Assembly (NCBI GenBank): GCA_045531755.1
Contig: JAZSEP010000118.1
Location: forward strand, 1-14,412
DNA: 14,412 nucleotides
Direction: 5' to 3'
DNA from: UBA11540 sp045531755
GTDB lineage: Bacteria > Bacillota > Clostridia > Oscillospirales > Ruminococcaceae
In this document: positions 6,704 to 13,960 of the stretch, in pieces
How positions within the stretch are numbered: position 1 is the stretch's first letter
Layout: each line of letters opens with the position of its first letter
Notes under the pieces: generated by a model
Databases searched by the model: none
Told to the model about the DNA's origin: nothing
What the model saw: only the letters and a program-made list of their open reading frames with translations
Program-made: the position numbers and the translations under genes

Positions 6704-6745
6704 AAAAAAGCAGGAACAAGAAGGGTAGCGCCCTCGTTGCCCTGC
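6704..6745 (-). terminator. Terminator-like hairpin in the atp leader (possible attenuator)
   Basis: In the untranslated leader between the predicted transcription start (about 6760) and the atpB GTG, the minus strand forms GCAGG (6741-6745) ... CCTGC (6710-6714) with an inner imperfect stem (AACGA/TTGTT and GGG/CCC around a CGCTA loop), followed at once by six T (6704-6709). This has the form of an intrinsic terminator placed ahead of all atp genes. Attenuation is an inference; the stem has two bulges. Confidence 0.5.
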
Positions 6746-6766
6746 AATAGTATCAAATTCGTGTAC

Positions 6767-6795
6767 ATTATATTCCTTTTCTGACGAAAAATCAA
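6767..6795 (-). promoter_or_regulatory. Promoter of the atp operon
   Basis: Minus-strand TTGATT (6790-6795), a 17-nt spacer and a perfect TATAAT (6767-6772) make a strong sigma-A promoter. Transcription should start near 6760, leaving a leader of about 80 nt before the atpB GTG. The -35 box lies inside a 15-mer that recurs upstream of glgB. Confidence 0.85.
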
Positions 6796-6802
6796 CCGAT
6801 TT
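6788..6802. repeat. 15-bp motif shared with the glgB upstream region, copy 1
   Basis: AAAATCAACCGATTT occurs here across the atp -35 box and again at 12771-12785 in the same orientation upstream of the glg operon. It contains the inverted repeat AAATC-GGTT-GATTT when read on the minus strand. The function is unknown and chance is possible. Confidence 0.4.
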
Positions 6803-6865
6803 GCAAAGAAAAGTCGTTTCGCACAAATTAGCGTTTCCGGACCGTCGCAAAGCGGTTAATTTACA

Positions 6866-6905
6866 TAAAAACTCCGCGCCCGCGAAGCTTTTTCGCGGGC
6901 GCGGA
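6866..6905 (-). terminator. Terminator of the glg operon
   Basis: Twenty bases after the glgA stop, a perfect 14-bp stem (6873-6886 with 6892-6905, TCCGCGCCCGCGAA and its complement) with a 5-nt loop is followed on the minus strand by GTTTTTAT. It separates the glg transcript from the atp promoter. Confidence 0.88.
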
Positions 6906-6925
6906 AAGCGCAAATCTGAAAATTT

Positions 6926-8347
6926 TTAGAGTGAATTATACATCTCCATATAACGCGCGGCGGAGGTTTTCCAGCTGAAATCGGCAGAGATAGCCTGACT
7001 TACCTGCTGTTTCCACACGGGTTTATTGTGGAAAGCGCCTATCGCTCTCTCGAGAGCGCCGAGCATATCGTGTGCGTTATAGGTTTTGAAGGTGTAGCCG
7101 CAGCCGTTTTTGTCGTCTGTGCCAAAGTCGATGATGCTGTCGCGAAGTCCGCCTGTTTCACGGACTACAGGGATTGTGCCGTAACGGCAGGCTATCATCT
7201 GTGAAAGACCGCAGGGCTCGCTCTTCGAGGGCATCAGGAAGATGTCTGCGCCCGCGTAGATTCTCCTTGAAAGGTCGGGAATAAATCCTATCGTCGCGGA
7301 AACGTCGCCCGGATAGCGATTCGCACATTCCTTGAAATACTCCTCATACTCGTGCTCGCCCGAGCCGAGAAGCACCACCTGAACGCCCTTTGCCATAAGG
7401 TCGTCGAAGATATATCGAATGAGGTCGATGCCCTTCGGGGGAACGAGTCGGGTTATTATCGCAACTATCGGCTTGTTCTCGTCGTAGTTTAGTCCAAGCT
7501 CCTCACACATTGCCTTTTTGTTCTCTTTTTTGCCCATCAGGAAGGCTTTTTGCGTGTAGTTCTTCGCAAGGACGGGGTCTTTGGACGGGTCGTAGAGGTC
7601 GACGTCGATACCGTTGAGTATTCCGCAGAGCTTGAAGCTGTTTTCGCGCAAAAACGGGTCCATTCCAAAGGAGTACCACGGGTCCATAATCTCGTTTGCA
7701 TAGGACGGGCTGACGGTCGTGACCATATTTGAAGAAGCGATTGCCGCCTTCATAAAGTTGATGCAGTCTTCAAATTCCAAAAGTCCCATATTGGAGTTGT
7801 CAATGCCGAGCAGGTCTTCGCAGATTTCCTTGCCGAATTTGCCCTGATACTGAATGTTATGGATGGTGAAGACGGTTTTTATGAAGGTGTAGCGCGGGTC
7901 GTGGCGGTAGAAAAGATTGATATACACAGCCGCGAGGGCGGTCTGCCAATCGTTTAAATGCAGCACGTCGGGAACAAAGTCGATATGGGCGATTGCCTCG
8001 ACGATTGCGCGCGCAAAGTATGCAAATCTCTCGCCGTCGTCATAGTGTCCGTAGAGTCCGTCGCGCTTGAAGTAGTATTCGTTGTCCACAAAGTAGTAGG
8101 TCACGCCTGCATACTCGGCGGTGAATATTCCGCAGTACTGCCTTCTCCAGCCAAGCGGTACGGAAAAGCTTGTGAGGTAGGTCATTTTGTCGCGGAGTTC
8201 AGGCTTTATACCCGAATAGAGAGGCATTATCACACGACAGTCCGCGCCGTTTTCACACAGCGCTCTCGGCAGAGCGCCTGCAACGTCTGCAAGTCCGCCC
8301 GAAGCCAGAAACGGAAGCGCCTCACTTGATGCATAGAGTATCTTCAT
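6926..8347 (-). CDS. glgA: Glycogen synthase (ADP-glucose dependent, GT5)
   Basis: Transfers glucose from ADP-glucose to the non-reducing end of the growing alpha-1,4-glucan. The 473 residues match the family. The N-terminal Rossmann domain opens with MKILYASSEALPF and a GGLADVAGALP segment; the C-terminal domain has MPSKSEPCGLSQM, in which the Glu of EPCGL is the conserved active-site residue, and YGTIPVVRETGGLRDSI. In E. coli GlgA the loop before GGL contains Lys15, which helps bind ADP-glucose; here position 15 is Ala (FLASGGL). The ATG at 8345-8347 has AAGGGG 7 nt upstream, overlapping the glgD stop. It is the last gene of glgBCDA. Confidence 0.95.
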   Translation of the reverse strand: MKILYASSEALPFLASGGLADVAGALPRALCENGADCRVIMPLYSGIKPELRDKMTYLTSFSVPLGWRRQYCGIFTAEYAGVTYYFVDNEYYFKRDGLYGHYDDGERFAYFARAIVEAIAHIDFVPDVLHLNDWQTALAAVYINLFYRHDPRYTFIKTVFTIHNIQYQGKFGKEICEDLLGIDNSNMGLLEFEDCINFMKAAIASSNMVTTVSPSYANEIMDPWYSFGMDPFLRENSFKLCGILNGIDVDLYDPSKDPVLAKNYTQKAFLMGKKENKKAMCEELGLNYDENKPIVAIITRLVPPKGIDLIRYIFDDLMAKGVQVVLLGSGEHEYEEYFKECANRYPGDVSATIGFIPDLSRRIYAGADIFLMPSKSEPCGLSQMIACRYGTIPVVRETGGLRDSIIDFGTDDKNGCGYTFKTYNAHDMLGALERAIGAFHNKPVWKQQVSQAISADFSWKTSAARYMEMYNSL

Positions 8348-8359
8348 TGTGTTTCCCCT

Positions 8360-9484
8360 TTATATATTTGAACCTTTTTTGATGTAAATGGGATAGTTTT
8401 CTGCTCCCATCAGCTTTTTGCCGTCGCTGACCGTGACGTTTTTGTCGGTGATGACACAGTCGAGGTCACAGCCCTCGCCGATGCGGGTGCCCTGCATTAT
8501 GATGCTGTTTTTGACCACAGCGTCGGCGCCGATATGGACGCCTCTGAAGATGATGCAGTTTTCTACCTTGCCTTTGATGATACAGCCGTCGGCAATCAGC
8601 GAATTTTTAACGTCCGAGCCGAGTCCGTACATTGCAGGGCTCTGGTCGCGCACCTTTGTGTAGATGGGGCGCTCACGGCAGAAGAGGTCGTCACGGACAT
8701 CCTTTCTGAGCATCTCCATATTGGTGTTGTAGTAGCTGAGCACCGAGTGTATCTGTGCCATATAGCCCGTAAACTCGTAGGTGTTAATCTGCTCTTTTGC
8801 TATCATTTTGCCCAGGAGCACGTCGTTTCTGAAGCTGTAGAGGTTTCTCTGGCTGCAGGAAACGATGAGGTTTTCGAGAAAATCCTTATTGACAGCCACG
8901 ATGTTCATAAACACCTTGACGTTCTGGTCGTCGCCCGTTGATTTTCTCATATCGGTGACGTTTCCGTTATCGTCTGCGGTGAGGATGATGGTGTCCTCGT
9001 CGTTCTCCTCCGACGCGTCGCGCATCTTATAGAGAAGGGTCATTTCGCGGCCGCTCTCGACGTGCTTTGCGATGACGTCGGCATAATCGACGTTCGCGAT
9101 AACGTCACAGTCGCTCATAATGATATACTTCGCCTTTGACGAGCGGATGTACTCGAGGATGTTTGCGAGAGCTTCCATTCTTCCGCGGTAGATTCCGTTC
9201 TGGGAACGTCCGTAAGGTGGAAGGATGTGCAGACCGCCGTTTTTACGGGCAAGGTCCCACTCTCTGCCCGAGCCGAGATGGTCGATAAGTGACTGGTAGT
9301 TGTTCTTTGTGACCACGCCGACGGTGTTTATTCCGCTGTTGACCATATTCGACAGCACGAAATCGACAAAGCGGTATCTTCCGCCTATCGGCACAGAGCC
9401 CATCGTTCTGAGCTCGGTGAGGTCGCCGAGTCGGGTGTCGTGCATATTTGAAAAGATAATTCCCAATGTGTTGTTTTCAATCAT
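8360..9484 (-). CDS. glgD: GlgD, glucose-1-phosphate adenylyltransferase-like subunit
   Basis: A paralogue of GlgC found with it in Firmicutes, where the two form a mixed ADP-glucose pyrophosphorylase. The 374 residues have the nucleotidyltransferase fold (RTMGSVPIGGRYRFVDFVLSN near 26-46) and a C-terminal left-handed beta-helix with hexapeptide repeats (about 285-355, such as GCIIKGKVENCIIFRGVHIG). The catalytic GGxGxRL loop is missing and reads GIIFSNMHDTRLGDLT, as usual for GlgD, so it probably modulates GlgC rather than acting as a full enzyme. The start ATG follows the glgC stop by 12 bp, with a weak GGCGGTGAT site that suggests coupling. Confidence 0.94.
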   Translation of the reverse strand: MIENNTLGIIFSNMHDTRLGDLTELRTMGSVPIGGRYRFVDFVLSNMVNSGINTVGVVTKNNYQSLIDHLGSGREWDLARKNGGLHILPPYGRSQNGIYRGRMEALANILEYIRSSKAKYIIMSDCDVIANVDYADVIAKHVESGREMTLLYKMRDASEENDEDTIILTADDNGNVTDMRKSTGDDQNVKVFMNIVAVNKDFLENLIVSCSQRNLYSFRNDVLLGKMIAKEQINTYEFTGYMAQIHSVLSYYNTNMEMLRKDVRDDLFCRERPIYTKVRDQSPAMYGLGSDVKNSLIADGCIIKGKVENCIIFRGVHIGADAVVKNSIIMQGTRIGEGCDLDCVITDKNVTVSDGKKLMGAENYPIYIKKGSNI

Positions 9485-9496
9485 ACTATCACCGCC

Positions 9497-10699
9497 TCAC
9501 ACGTTTTTGTCTATCATGGCTTTTGCGCCGATGACAGCGTTGTCGGATATTGTGAGGTTTGCGCCTACGACAGACACGCCCCAGTTGTCCTTATCGGGTG
9601 TATCCTCGGGACGACAGCCAACCGATGCGTTTTCACCGATTACGGTGTTTTCCGCAATTATCGCATAGTTTATCTGTGCGCCTTTTTTGATTGTCGCACC
9701 CGGCATTATGATACTGTCGCGGACGCAAGCGCCCTCTTCCACGGTTACTCCGGCAAAAATTACCGAGAAGTCAACCGCTCCGTCTATGTATCCGCCCTCT
9801 GTGATGAGGGAGTTCTGAACAAACGCCTTGTCGGAGATAAAGTGCGGAGGCATAACGGGGGTTCTTGAGTATATCTTCCAGCTCTTGTCGTGCAGGTCGA
9901 GCGGAACGTTTGGATTGATGAGGTCCATGTTCGCTTCCCAGAGGCTGTCGATTGTACCGACGTCCTTCCAGTAGCTGTCGAAGGTGTAGGCAAACATTCC
10001 CTCGTTATTACTAAGCATATCGGGGATGATGTTCTTTCCGAAGTCCTTGGACGAGCCCTCGGTGTTTTCATCCTTCTCAAGATAGTAGCGAAGCTTCTTC
10101 CAATTGAAGATGTAGATGCCCATCGACGCGAGGGTGCTTGTCGGATTTTTGGGCTTTTCTTCGAACTGGAATATCTTCATATCCTCGTCACAGCTCATGA
10201 TTCCGAAGCGCGAAGCCTCTTCCATGGGAACGTCGATGACCGCGATGGTACAGTCGGCGTTCTTCTCCTTGTGGAAATCGAGCATCTTTGAATAGTCCAT
10301 CTTATAGATATGGTCGCCCGAGAGGATCAGCACGTACTCGGGGTCGTAGCGGTCGATGAACGGGATGTTCTGATAGATAGCGTTTGCCGTACCCGTATAC
10401 CAGTCGCTTCCCTGCTGTTTCTGGTAGGGGGGCAGGACGTGCACTCCGCCGTTGTTACGGTCGAGGTCCCAGGGCTGACCGTTACCGATATAGTCGTTCA
10501 GCTCGAGGGGCTGGTACTGTGTGAGAACACCGACGGTGTCAACGCCCGAGTTTACACAGTTGGAAAGCGGAAAATCGATTATTCTGTACTTTCCGCCAAA
10601 GGGTACTGCCGGTTTTGCGATGCTCTGTGTGAGGGTGTAGAGTCTGCTTCCCTGTCCTCCTGCAAGAAGCATTGCAATCCATTCTTTTTTTATAGCCAC
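9497..10699 (-). CDS. glgC: Glucose-1-phosphate adenylyltransferase (ADP-glucose pyrophosphorylase)
   Basis: Makes ADP-glucose and pyrophosphate from glucose-1-phosphate and ATP, the committed step of bacterial glycogen synthesis. The 400 residues carry the nucleotide loop LAGGQGSRLYTLT (12-24), IAKPAVPFGGKYRIIDFPLSN, the LILSGDHIYKMDY metal and substrate region (near 125-137) and IFQFEEKP. Hexapeptide repeats form the C-terminal beta-helix (about 290-395). It starts at GTG (10697-10699), with AAAGGAGGA 6-8 nt upstream; the N-terminus from this codon is normal. A 35-bp gap separates it from glgB. Confidence 0.96.
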   Translation of the reverse strand: MAIKKEWIAMLLAGGQGSRLYTLTQSIAKPAVPFGGKYRIIDFPLSNCVNSGVDTVGVLTQYQPLELNDYIGNGQPWDLDRNNGGVHVLPPYQKQQGSDWYTGTANAIYQNIPFIDRYDPEYVLILSGDHIYKMDYSKMLDFHKEKNADCTIAVIDVPMEEASRFGIMSCDEDMKIFQFEEKPKNPTSTLASMGIYIFNWKKLRYYLEKDENTEGSSKDFGKNIIPDMLSNNEGMFAYTFDSYWKDVGTIDSLWEANMDLINPNVPLDLHDKSWKIYSRTPVMPPHFISDKAFVQNSLITEGGYIDGAVDFSVIFAGVTVEEGACVRDSIIMPGATIKKGAQINYAIIAENTVIGENASVGCRPEDTPDKDNWGVSVVGANLTISDNAVIGAKAMIDKNV

Positions 10700-10734
10700 G
10701 GAAATTCCTCCTTTTCGGATTGCTCCCGAAAAAA

Positions 10735-12621
10735 TTACTTTGTTGTCTTGCGCGGTTTATATAGATATTTGGGCTTTAGGAACAAAGCCGAGTTGCCGGG
10801 GATGGTGAGCGAGATTGAATAGTCGCTGCCGTGGCTTGCAAGCTTTTCACAAGCAACGTTGCCGTTGGTGACACCGCTGCCCCCGAAGCGTTCCTCGTCC
10901 GAAGAGAAGACCTCGGTGTAGGACCTTGCGCGAGGCACGCCGATGCGATAGTTTTCTCTCTGCACGGGGCTGAAGTTTACAAGGCAGACTATCGGGTCGC
11001 CTTTTTCGTCAAAGCGAATATATGAAAGCATATTCTGGGTATAGTCGTCGGCGGAAATCCACCTGAAGCCCTCCCAGGAACTGTCAATCTGCCAGAACTG
11101 CGGATTGTCCTTATAGAAGCCGTTGAGAGCCTTTACGTAGTCCTGAAGCTTTGCGTGGCTTTCGTAGGACAAAAGATGCCAATCAAGCTCCTTCTGGTAG
11201 TTCCATTCGATGAACTGTCCGAACTCGGAGCCCATAAAGTTGAGCTTCTTTCCGGGGTGGGACAGCATATATCCGAGGAAGGAGCGCATACCTGCAAACA
11301 TCTGCTCGTAGTCGCCGGGCATCCTGTTGAGAAGCGAGCGCTTGCCGTGAACCACCTCGTCGTGCGAAACGGGGAGAATGAAATTCTCGCTGAAGGCATA
11401 GAAGAGGCTGAAGGTGAGCTTGTTGTGAATTCCGCTTCTGAAATAGGGGTCGGTGGAGATATAGCTCAAGGTATCGTTCATCCAGCCCATATTCCACTTG
11501 AAGTTGAAGCCTAAGCCCCCTTTGTCAACGGGGTAGGTCACCAGCGGAAAGGCTGTGGATTCCTCTGCCGCCATTATAGCGTCGGGGAATTCCCCGAAAA
11601 CTGCGGTATTGAGCTTCTGGAAAAACTCTACCGCCTCAAGATTTATATTTCCGCCGTCCTTGTTGGGACGCCACTCGGTGCGGTCATAGTCGAGATAGAG
11701 TATGGACGCCACCGCATCGACCCTGAGTCCGTCGATATGGAACTCTCTGAACCAATACAGCGCATTGGAAATCAAAAAGCTTCTGACCTCGTTTCTTCCG
11801 AAGTCGAACACCATCGTTCCCCAGCTCTTGTGCTCGTTTTTGAGCTCGTCGGAGTATTCGTAGGTGCAGGTGGAGTCGAATTTATACAGTCCGTGCGCGT
11901 CCTTTGGAAAATGCGCGGGAACCCAGTCCATAATAACGCCTATTCCCTTTTCGTGCATCAGATCGACGAATTTCTTGAAGTCGTCGGGTGTTCCGAAGCG
12001 CGAGGTGGGCGCATAGTAGCCTGTCTGCTGATAGCCCCAGGAGCCGTCGAAGGGATGCTCGGCAACCGGCATTATCTCGATGTGGGTGTAGCCCATATCC
12101 GAGGCGTACTGTGACAGCTCCTCGCCGAGCTTCTGGTAGGAAAACGGATTGCCGTCGGGATATCTTCTCCAGGAAGCGAGGTTTACTTCATATATATTAA
12201 CGGGGCTGCTTAGTATGTTCTGTTCTCTGCGTTTTTTGAGCCATTTTTCGTCCGTCCAGCCGAAACCCCTCATCCTGTAGAGGATTGACGCTGTTTCGGG
12301 CGCGGTCTGTGAGTGGACGGCATAGGGGTCAGCCTTGAAGCATATACTTCCGTCGTGACCCTTTACGGAATATTTATAGTACGCGCCCTCCTGCAGTCCC
12401 TTAATTTCGGTTTCCCAGATTCCGTTTATGTTCTCCATTTTATTTGCTTCGGAATTCCAGCAGTTGAAGTCGCCGACTACCGAAACCGCCTGCGCGTTTG
12501 GCGCCCAGGTTCTGAAAACCACGCGGTCGCCCTCAAAGTGTGAGCCCAAAAATTCGTAGGCACGGGTTTCGGTTCCCTCGCCAAAGAAATATCTATGTTC
12601 ATTTAAGCTTTTTTTGTTCAT
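10735..12621 (-). CDS. glgB: 1,4-alpha-glucan branching enzyme (GH13)
   Basis: Cuts an alpha-1,4 chain and re-attaches it through an alpha-1,6 bond to branch glycogen. The 628 residues show a CBM48 domain (about 33-110, VVFRTWAPNAQAVSVVGDFN), then the GH13 barrel: DWVPAHF at 232-238, GLRVDAVAS with nucleophile D302, MAAEEST with acid/base E353, and VSHDEVVHG with D421. An all-beta C-terminal domain follows. It lacks the extra N-terminal domain of the 728-residue E. coli enzyme, as is common in Firmicutes. The ATG at 12619-12621 has AAGGA 7-8 nt upstream. It opens the glg operon; no glycogen phosphorylase gene is present nearby. Confidence 0.96.
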   Translation of the reverse strand: MNKKSLNEHRYFFGEGTETRAYEFLGSHFEGDRVVFRTWAPNAQAVSVVGDFNCWNSEANKMENINGIWETEIKGLQEGAYYKYSVKGHDGSICFKADPYAVHSQTAPETASILYRMRGFGWTDEKWLKKRREQNILSSPVNIYEVNLASWRRYPDGNPFSYQKLGEELSQYASDMGYTHIEIMPVAEHPFDGSWGYQQTGYYAPTSRFGTPDDFKKFVDLMHEKGIGVIMDWVPAHFPKDAHGLYKFDSTCTYEYSDELKNEHKSWGTMVFDFGRNEVRSFLISNALYWFREFHIDGLRVDAVASILYLDYDRTEWRPNKDGGNINLEAVEFFQKLNTAVFGEFPDAIMAAEESTAFPLVTYPVDKGGLGFNFKWNMGWMNDTLSYISTDPYFRSGIHNKLTFSLFYAFSENFILPVSHDEVVHGKRSLLNRMPGDYEQMFAGMRSFLGYMLSHPGKKLNFMGSEFGQFIEWNYQKELDWHLLSYESHAKLQDYVKALNGFYKDNPQFWQIDSSWEGFRWISADDYTQNMLSYIRFDEKGDPIVCLVNFSPVQRENYRIGVPRARSYTEVFSSDEERFGGSGVTNGNVACEKLASHGSDYSISLTIPGNSALFLKPKYLYKPRKTTK

Positions 12622-12660
12622 ATCATTTTCCTTCGATTTATTAAAATTGTATAAAACACA

Positions 12661-12676
12661 GGGGGCGCCAACCCCC
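12661..12676. promoter_or_regulatory. GC hairpin at the 5' end of the glg transcript
   Basis: GGGGG and CCCCC flank a 6-nt loop, a couple of bases after the predicted glg transcription start. In the glg mRNA it would form a 5'-terminal hairpin, which can protect mRNA from decay. On the plus strand the same hairpin is followed by TTTTTT (12677-12682) and has the form of an intrinsic terminator, though I see no plus-strand gene that would need one. Confidence 0.5.
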
Positions 12677-12684
12677 TTTTTTAT

Positions 12685-12713
12685 ATTATATCACGAAAAA
12701 ACTTGTACTTCAA
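12685..12713 (-). promoter_or_regulatory. Promoter of the glgBCDA operon
   Basis: Minus-strand TTGAAG (12708-12713), a 17-nt spacer and a perfect TATAAT (12685-12690) give a good sigma-A promoter. Transcription should begin near 12678, about 57 nt before the glgB ATG. Confidence 0.85.
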
Positions 12714-12903
12714 CCGTATCACCACCAAAAATTTTTAAATATTAACCAAACTTTTTTGCATTATTTTGGTAAAATCAACCGATTTTATATTGTAGCACTC
12801 TTCTTTTGCGGTTTTTGTCGCAAAAACTGCGGTTGTCACGGCAGACGAAGGCGGTGCAAAAAAGGGGTGGTGCCATATTTATATATGTAGAAAAATCAGC
12901 CCC
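12714..12903. other. Intergenic spacer between the divergent glg and perR promoters
   Basis: I see no gene here. It is AT-rich and holds the second copy of the shared 15-mer (12771-12785) and two overlapping inverted repeats around 12804-12830. TTTTGCG/CGCAAAA around 8 nt and GCGGTTTTTG/CAAAAACTGC (one G-T pair) around 3 nt use the same bases, so they exclude each other. Neither is followed by a T run, so they are not terminators; an operator is possible. Confidence 0.5.
12771..12785. repeat. 15-bp motif shared with the atp promoter, copy 2
   Basis: AAAATCAACCGATTT, identical to 6788-6802 and in the same orientation, about 58 bp upstream of the glg -35 box. No -10 box lies at the right distance, so here it is not itself a promoter. 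Confidence 0.4.
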
Positions 12904-12932
12904 GAAAAAAATTTTTAAAAATTTTTGAAAAA
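12904..12932 (+). promoter_or_regulatory. Phased A/T tracts upstream of the perR promoter (UP-element-like)
   Basis: Runs AAAAAAATTTTT, AAAAATTTTT and AAAAA repeat at about one helical turn directly before the -35 box. Such tracts bend DNA and commonly bind the RNA polymerase alpha C-terminal domains, so this probably boosts the promoter. Confidence 0.6.
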
Positions 12933-12936
12933 GCTA

Positions 12937-12965
12937 TTGACAAAGCTATGATGGGCGATTATAAT
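12937..12965 (+). promoter_or_regulatory. Consensus promoter of the perR-rbr operon
   Basis: TTGACA (12937-12942), a 17-nt spacer and TATAAT (12960-12965) match the sigma-A consensus exactly. Transcription should start near 12972, inside the palindrome at 12971-12985. Confidence 0.92.
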
Positions 12966-12970
12966 GAAAA

Positions 12971-12985
12971 CAGTAATCATTACTG
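12971..12985. promoter_or_regulatory. PerR/Fur-type box (7-1-7 inverted repeat)
   Basis: CAGTAATCATTACTG is a perfect 7-1-7 palindrome with the TAATNATTA core shared by Fur-superfamily boxes (Bacillus PerR: TTATAATNATTATAA). It covers the predicted transcription start of perR, so autorepression is expected, with release on peroxide oxidation. Confidence 0.8.
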
Positions 12986-13002
12986 ATTTTGAGGAAACGA
13001 CT

Positions 13003-13398
13003 ATGAAAAACTATTCCAGACAGCGAGAAGCCATCCTGAAAGTTCTCCGCGAGTCCAAAAGTCATCCGACTGCGGACGAGGTCTACAGACAGGTGAGGGA
13101 GATAATCCCGAACATCAGTCTGGGAACCGTTTACCGAAACCTTGCGCTGCTTCGGGGCGAAGGAGATATAGTGAGCGTTTCGGTGGGAGACGGAGTGGAG
13201 CATTTCGATGGTGACAACTCGCCACACATCCACCTGCATTGCAGTGAGTGCGGCAAGATTATCGACCTCGGACTTGAGAACGACGTAATCTCCGAACTTG
13301 CGGCAAAGTCAGGATTTACACCACACGGTTGCGTATACGTGGTGTACGGCAGATGTGCCGACTGTGCAACCGAAGAAAAGAAAATCGAAATTATTTAA
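13003..13398 (+). CDS. perR: Peroxide-responsive repressor of the Fur family (PerR)
   Basis: Metal-dependent repressor that senses peroxide by oxidation of metal-ligand histidines. The longer frame from 12964 begins inside the -10 box, so the start is the ATG at 13003, with GAGGA 7 nt upstream, giving 131 residues. The winged helix-turn-helix occupies about 1-65 (ISLGTVYRNLALL is the recognition region). The five PerR regulatory ligands have counterparts H21, D69, H75, H77 and D88, a constant offset of 16 from Bacillus H37, D85, H91, H93 and D104. Asp at the last position (GKIID) points to PerR rather than Fur, which has Glu. The structural zinc cysteines are C80, C83, C118 and C121. A PerR box in its promoter and rubrerythrin downstream support the call. 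Confidence 0.92.
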   Translation: MKNYSRQREAILKVLRESKSHPTADEVYRQVREIIPNISLGTVYRNLALLRGEGDIVSVSVGDGVEHFDGDNSPHIHLHCSECGKIIDLGLENDVISELAAKSGFTPHGCVYVVYGRCADCATEEKKIEII

Positions 13399-13416
13399 TT
13401 TTTGGAGGAGTTTATT

Positions 13417-13959
13417 ATGAAAAAATTTGTTTGTACTATCTGTGGTTACGTTCACGAGGGAGATTCCGCTCCCGATTCCTGCCCCATCTGCAAGGCAAAG
13501 GCTGAAAAGTTCAAAGAGCAGTCTGCTGAAAAGACCTGGGCCGCAGAGCACGTTGTAGGCGTAGCAAAGGGCGTTGACGAGAGAATCATCGCAGGTCTTC
13601 GCGAGAACTTCAACGGCGAGTGCTGTGAGGTTGGTATGTATCTTGCAATGGCAAGAGTAGCTCACAGAGAGGGCTATCCCGAAATCGGTCTTTACTGGGA
13701 AAAGGCTGCATACGAAGAGGCTGAGCACGCTGCTAAGTTTGCAGAGCTTCTCGGCGAGGTCGTTACCGACAGCACAAAGAAAAACCTCGAGATGCGCGTA
13801 GACGCTGAAAACGGTGCTACAATGGGTAAGTTCGAGCTTGCTAAGCTTGCAAAGGAACTCAACCTCGACGCTATCCACGATACAGTTCACGAAATGGCTC
13901 GCGACGAAGCTCGTCACGGCAAGGCATTTGAGGGCCTGCTCGCTCGTTACTTTCGCTAA
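13417..13959 (+). CDS. rbr: Reverse rubrerythrin
   Basis: Peroxide reductase that turns hydrogen peroxide into water in anaerobes. The domain order is inverted compared with classical rubrerythrin: a rubredoxin-like FeS4 domain comes first (C6-x2-C9 and C22-x2-C25), then a four-helix ferritin-like domain (about 50-180) with diiron ligands E68, E101-x2-H104, E131 and E164-x2-H167. The frame can be read from a TTG at 13402, but this is part of the TTGGAGGAG ribosome binding site; the ATG at 13417 gives 180 residues, the family length. It lies 18 bp after perR without a terminator, so both share the PerR-controlled promoter. Its codons, rich in GCT and GAG, suggest high expression. Confidence 0.95.
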   Translation: MKKFVCTICGYVHEGDSAPDSCPICKAKAEKFKEQSAEKTWAAEHVVGVAKGVDERIIAGLRENFNGECCEVGMYLAMARVAHREGYPEIGLYWEKAAYEEAEHAAKFAELLGEVVTDSTKKNLEMRVDAENGATMGKFELAKLAKELNLDAIHDTVHEMARDEARHGKAFEGLLARYFR

Positions 13960-13960
13960 T

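Noticed and set aside
6679..6795. Upstream extension of atpB to an in-frame start codon at 6795
   Set aside because: This stretch holds the atp promoter and leader; the candidate start codons lie at or upstream of the transcription start, while the GTG at 6678 has a good ribosome binding site.
8360..9484. GlgD as a degenerate, broken glgC copy
   Set aside because: Loss of the GGxGxRL loop is normal for GlgD, and the frame is intact and within a well-spaced operon.
12661..12682. Plus-strand terminator of a hidden gene before 12661
   Set aside because: No plus-strand gene precedes it; the hairpin sits at the 5' end of the glg transcript and is better read as a leader structure.
12964..13002. 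Longer perR start at 12964
   Set aside because: That ATG is part of the TATAAT box; the ATG at 13003 has GAGGA at the right distance and fits the family N-terminus.
13402..13416. Longer rbr start at TTG 13402
   Set aside because: The TTG is part of the TTGGAGGAG ribosome binding site; the family starts at the ATG of MKKFVC.
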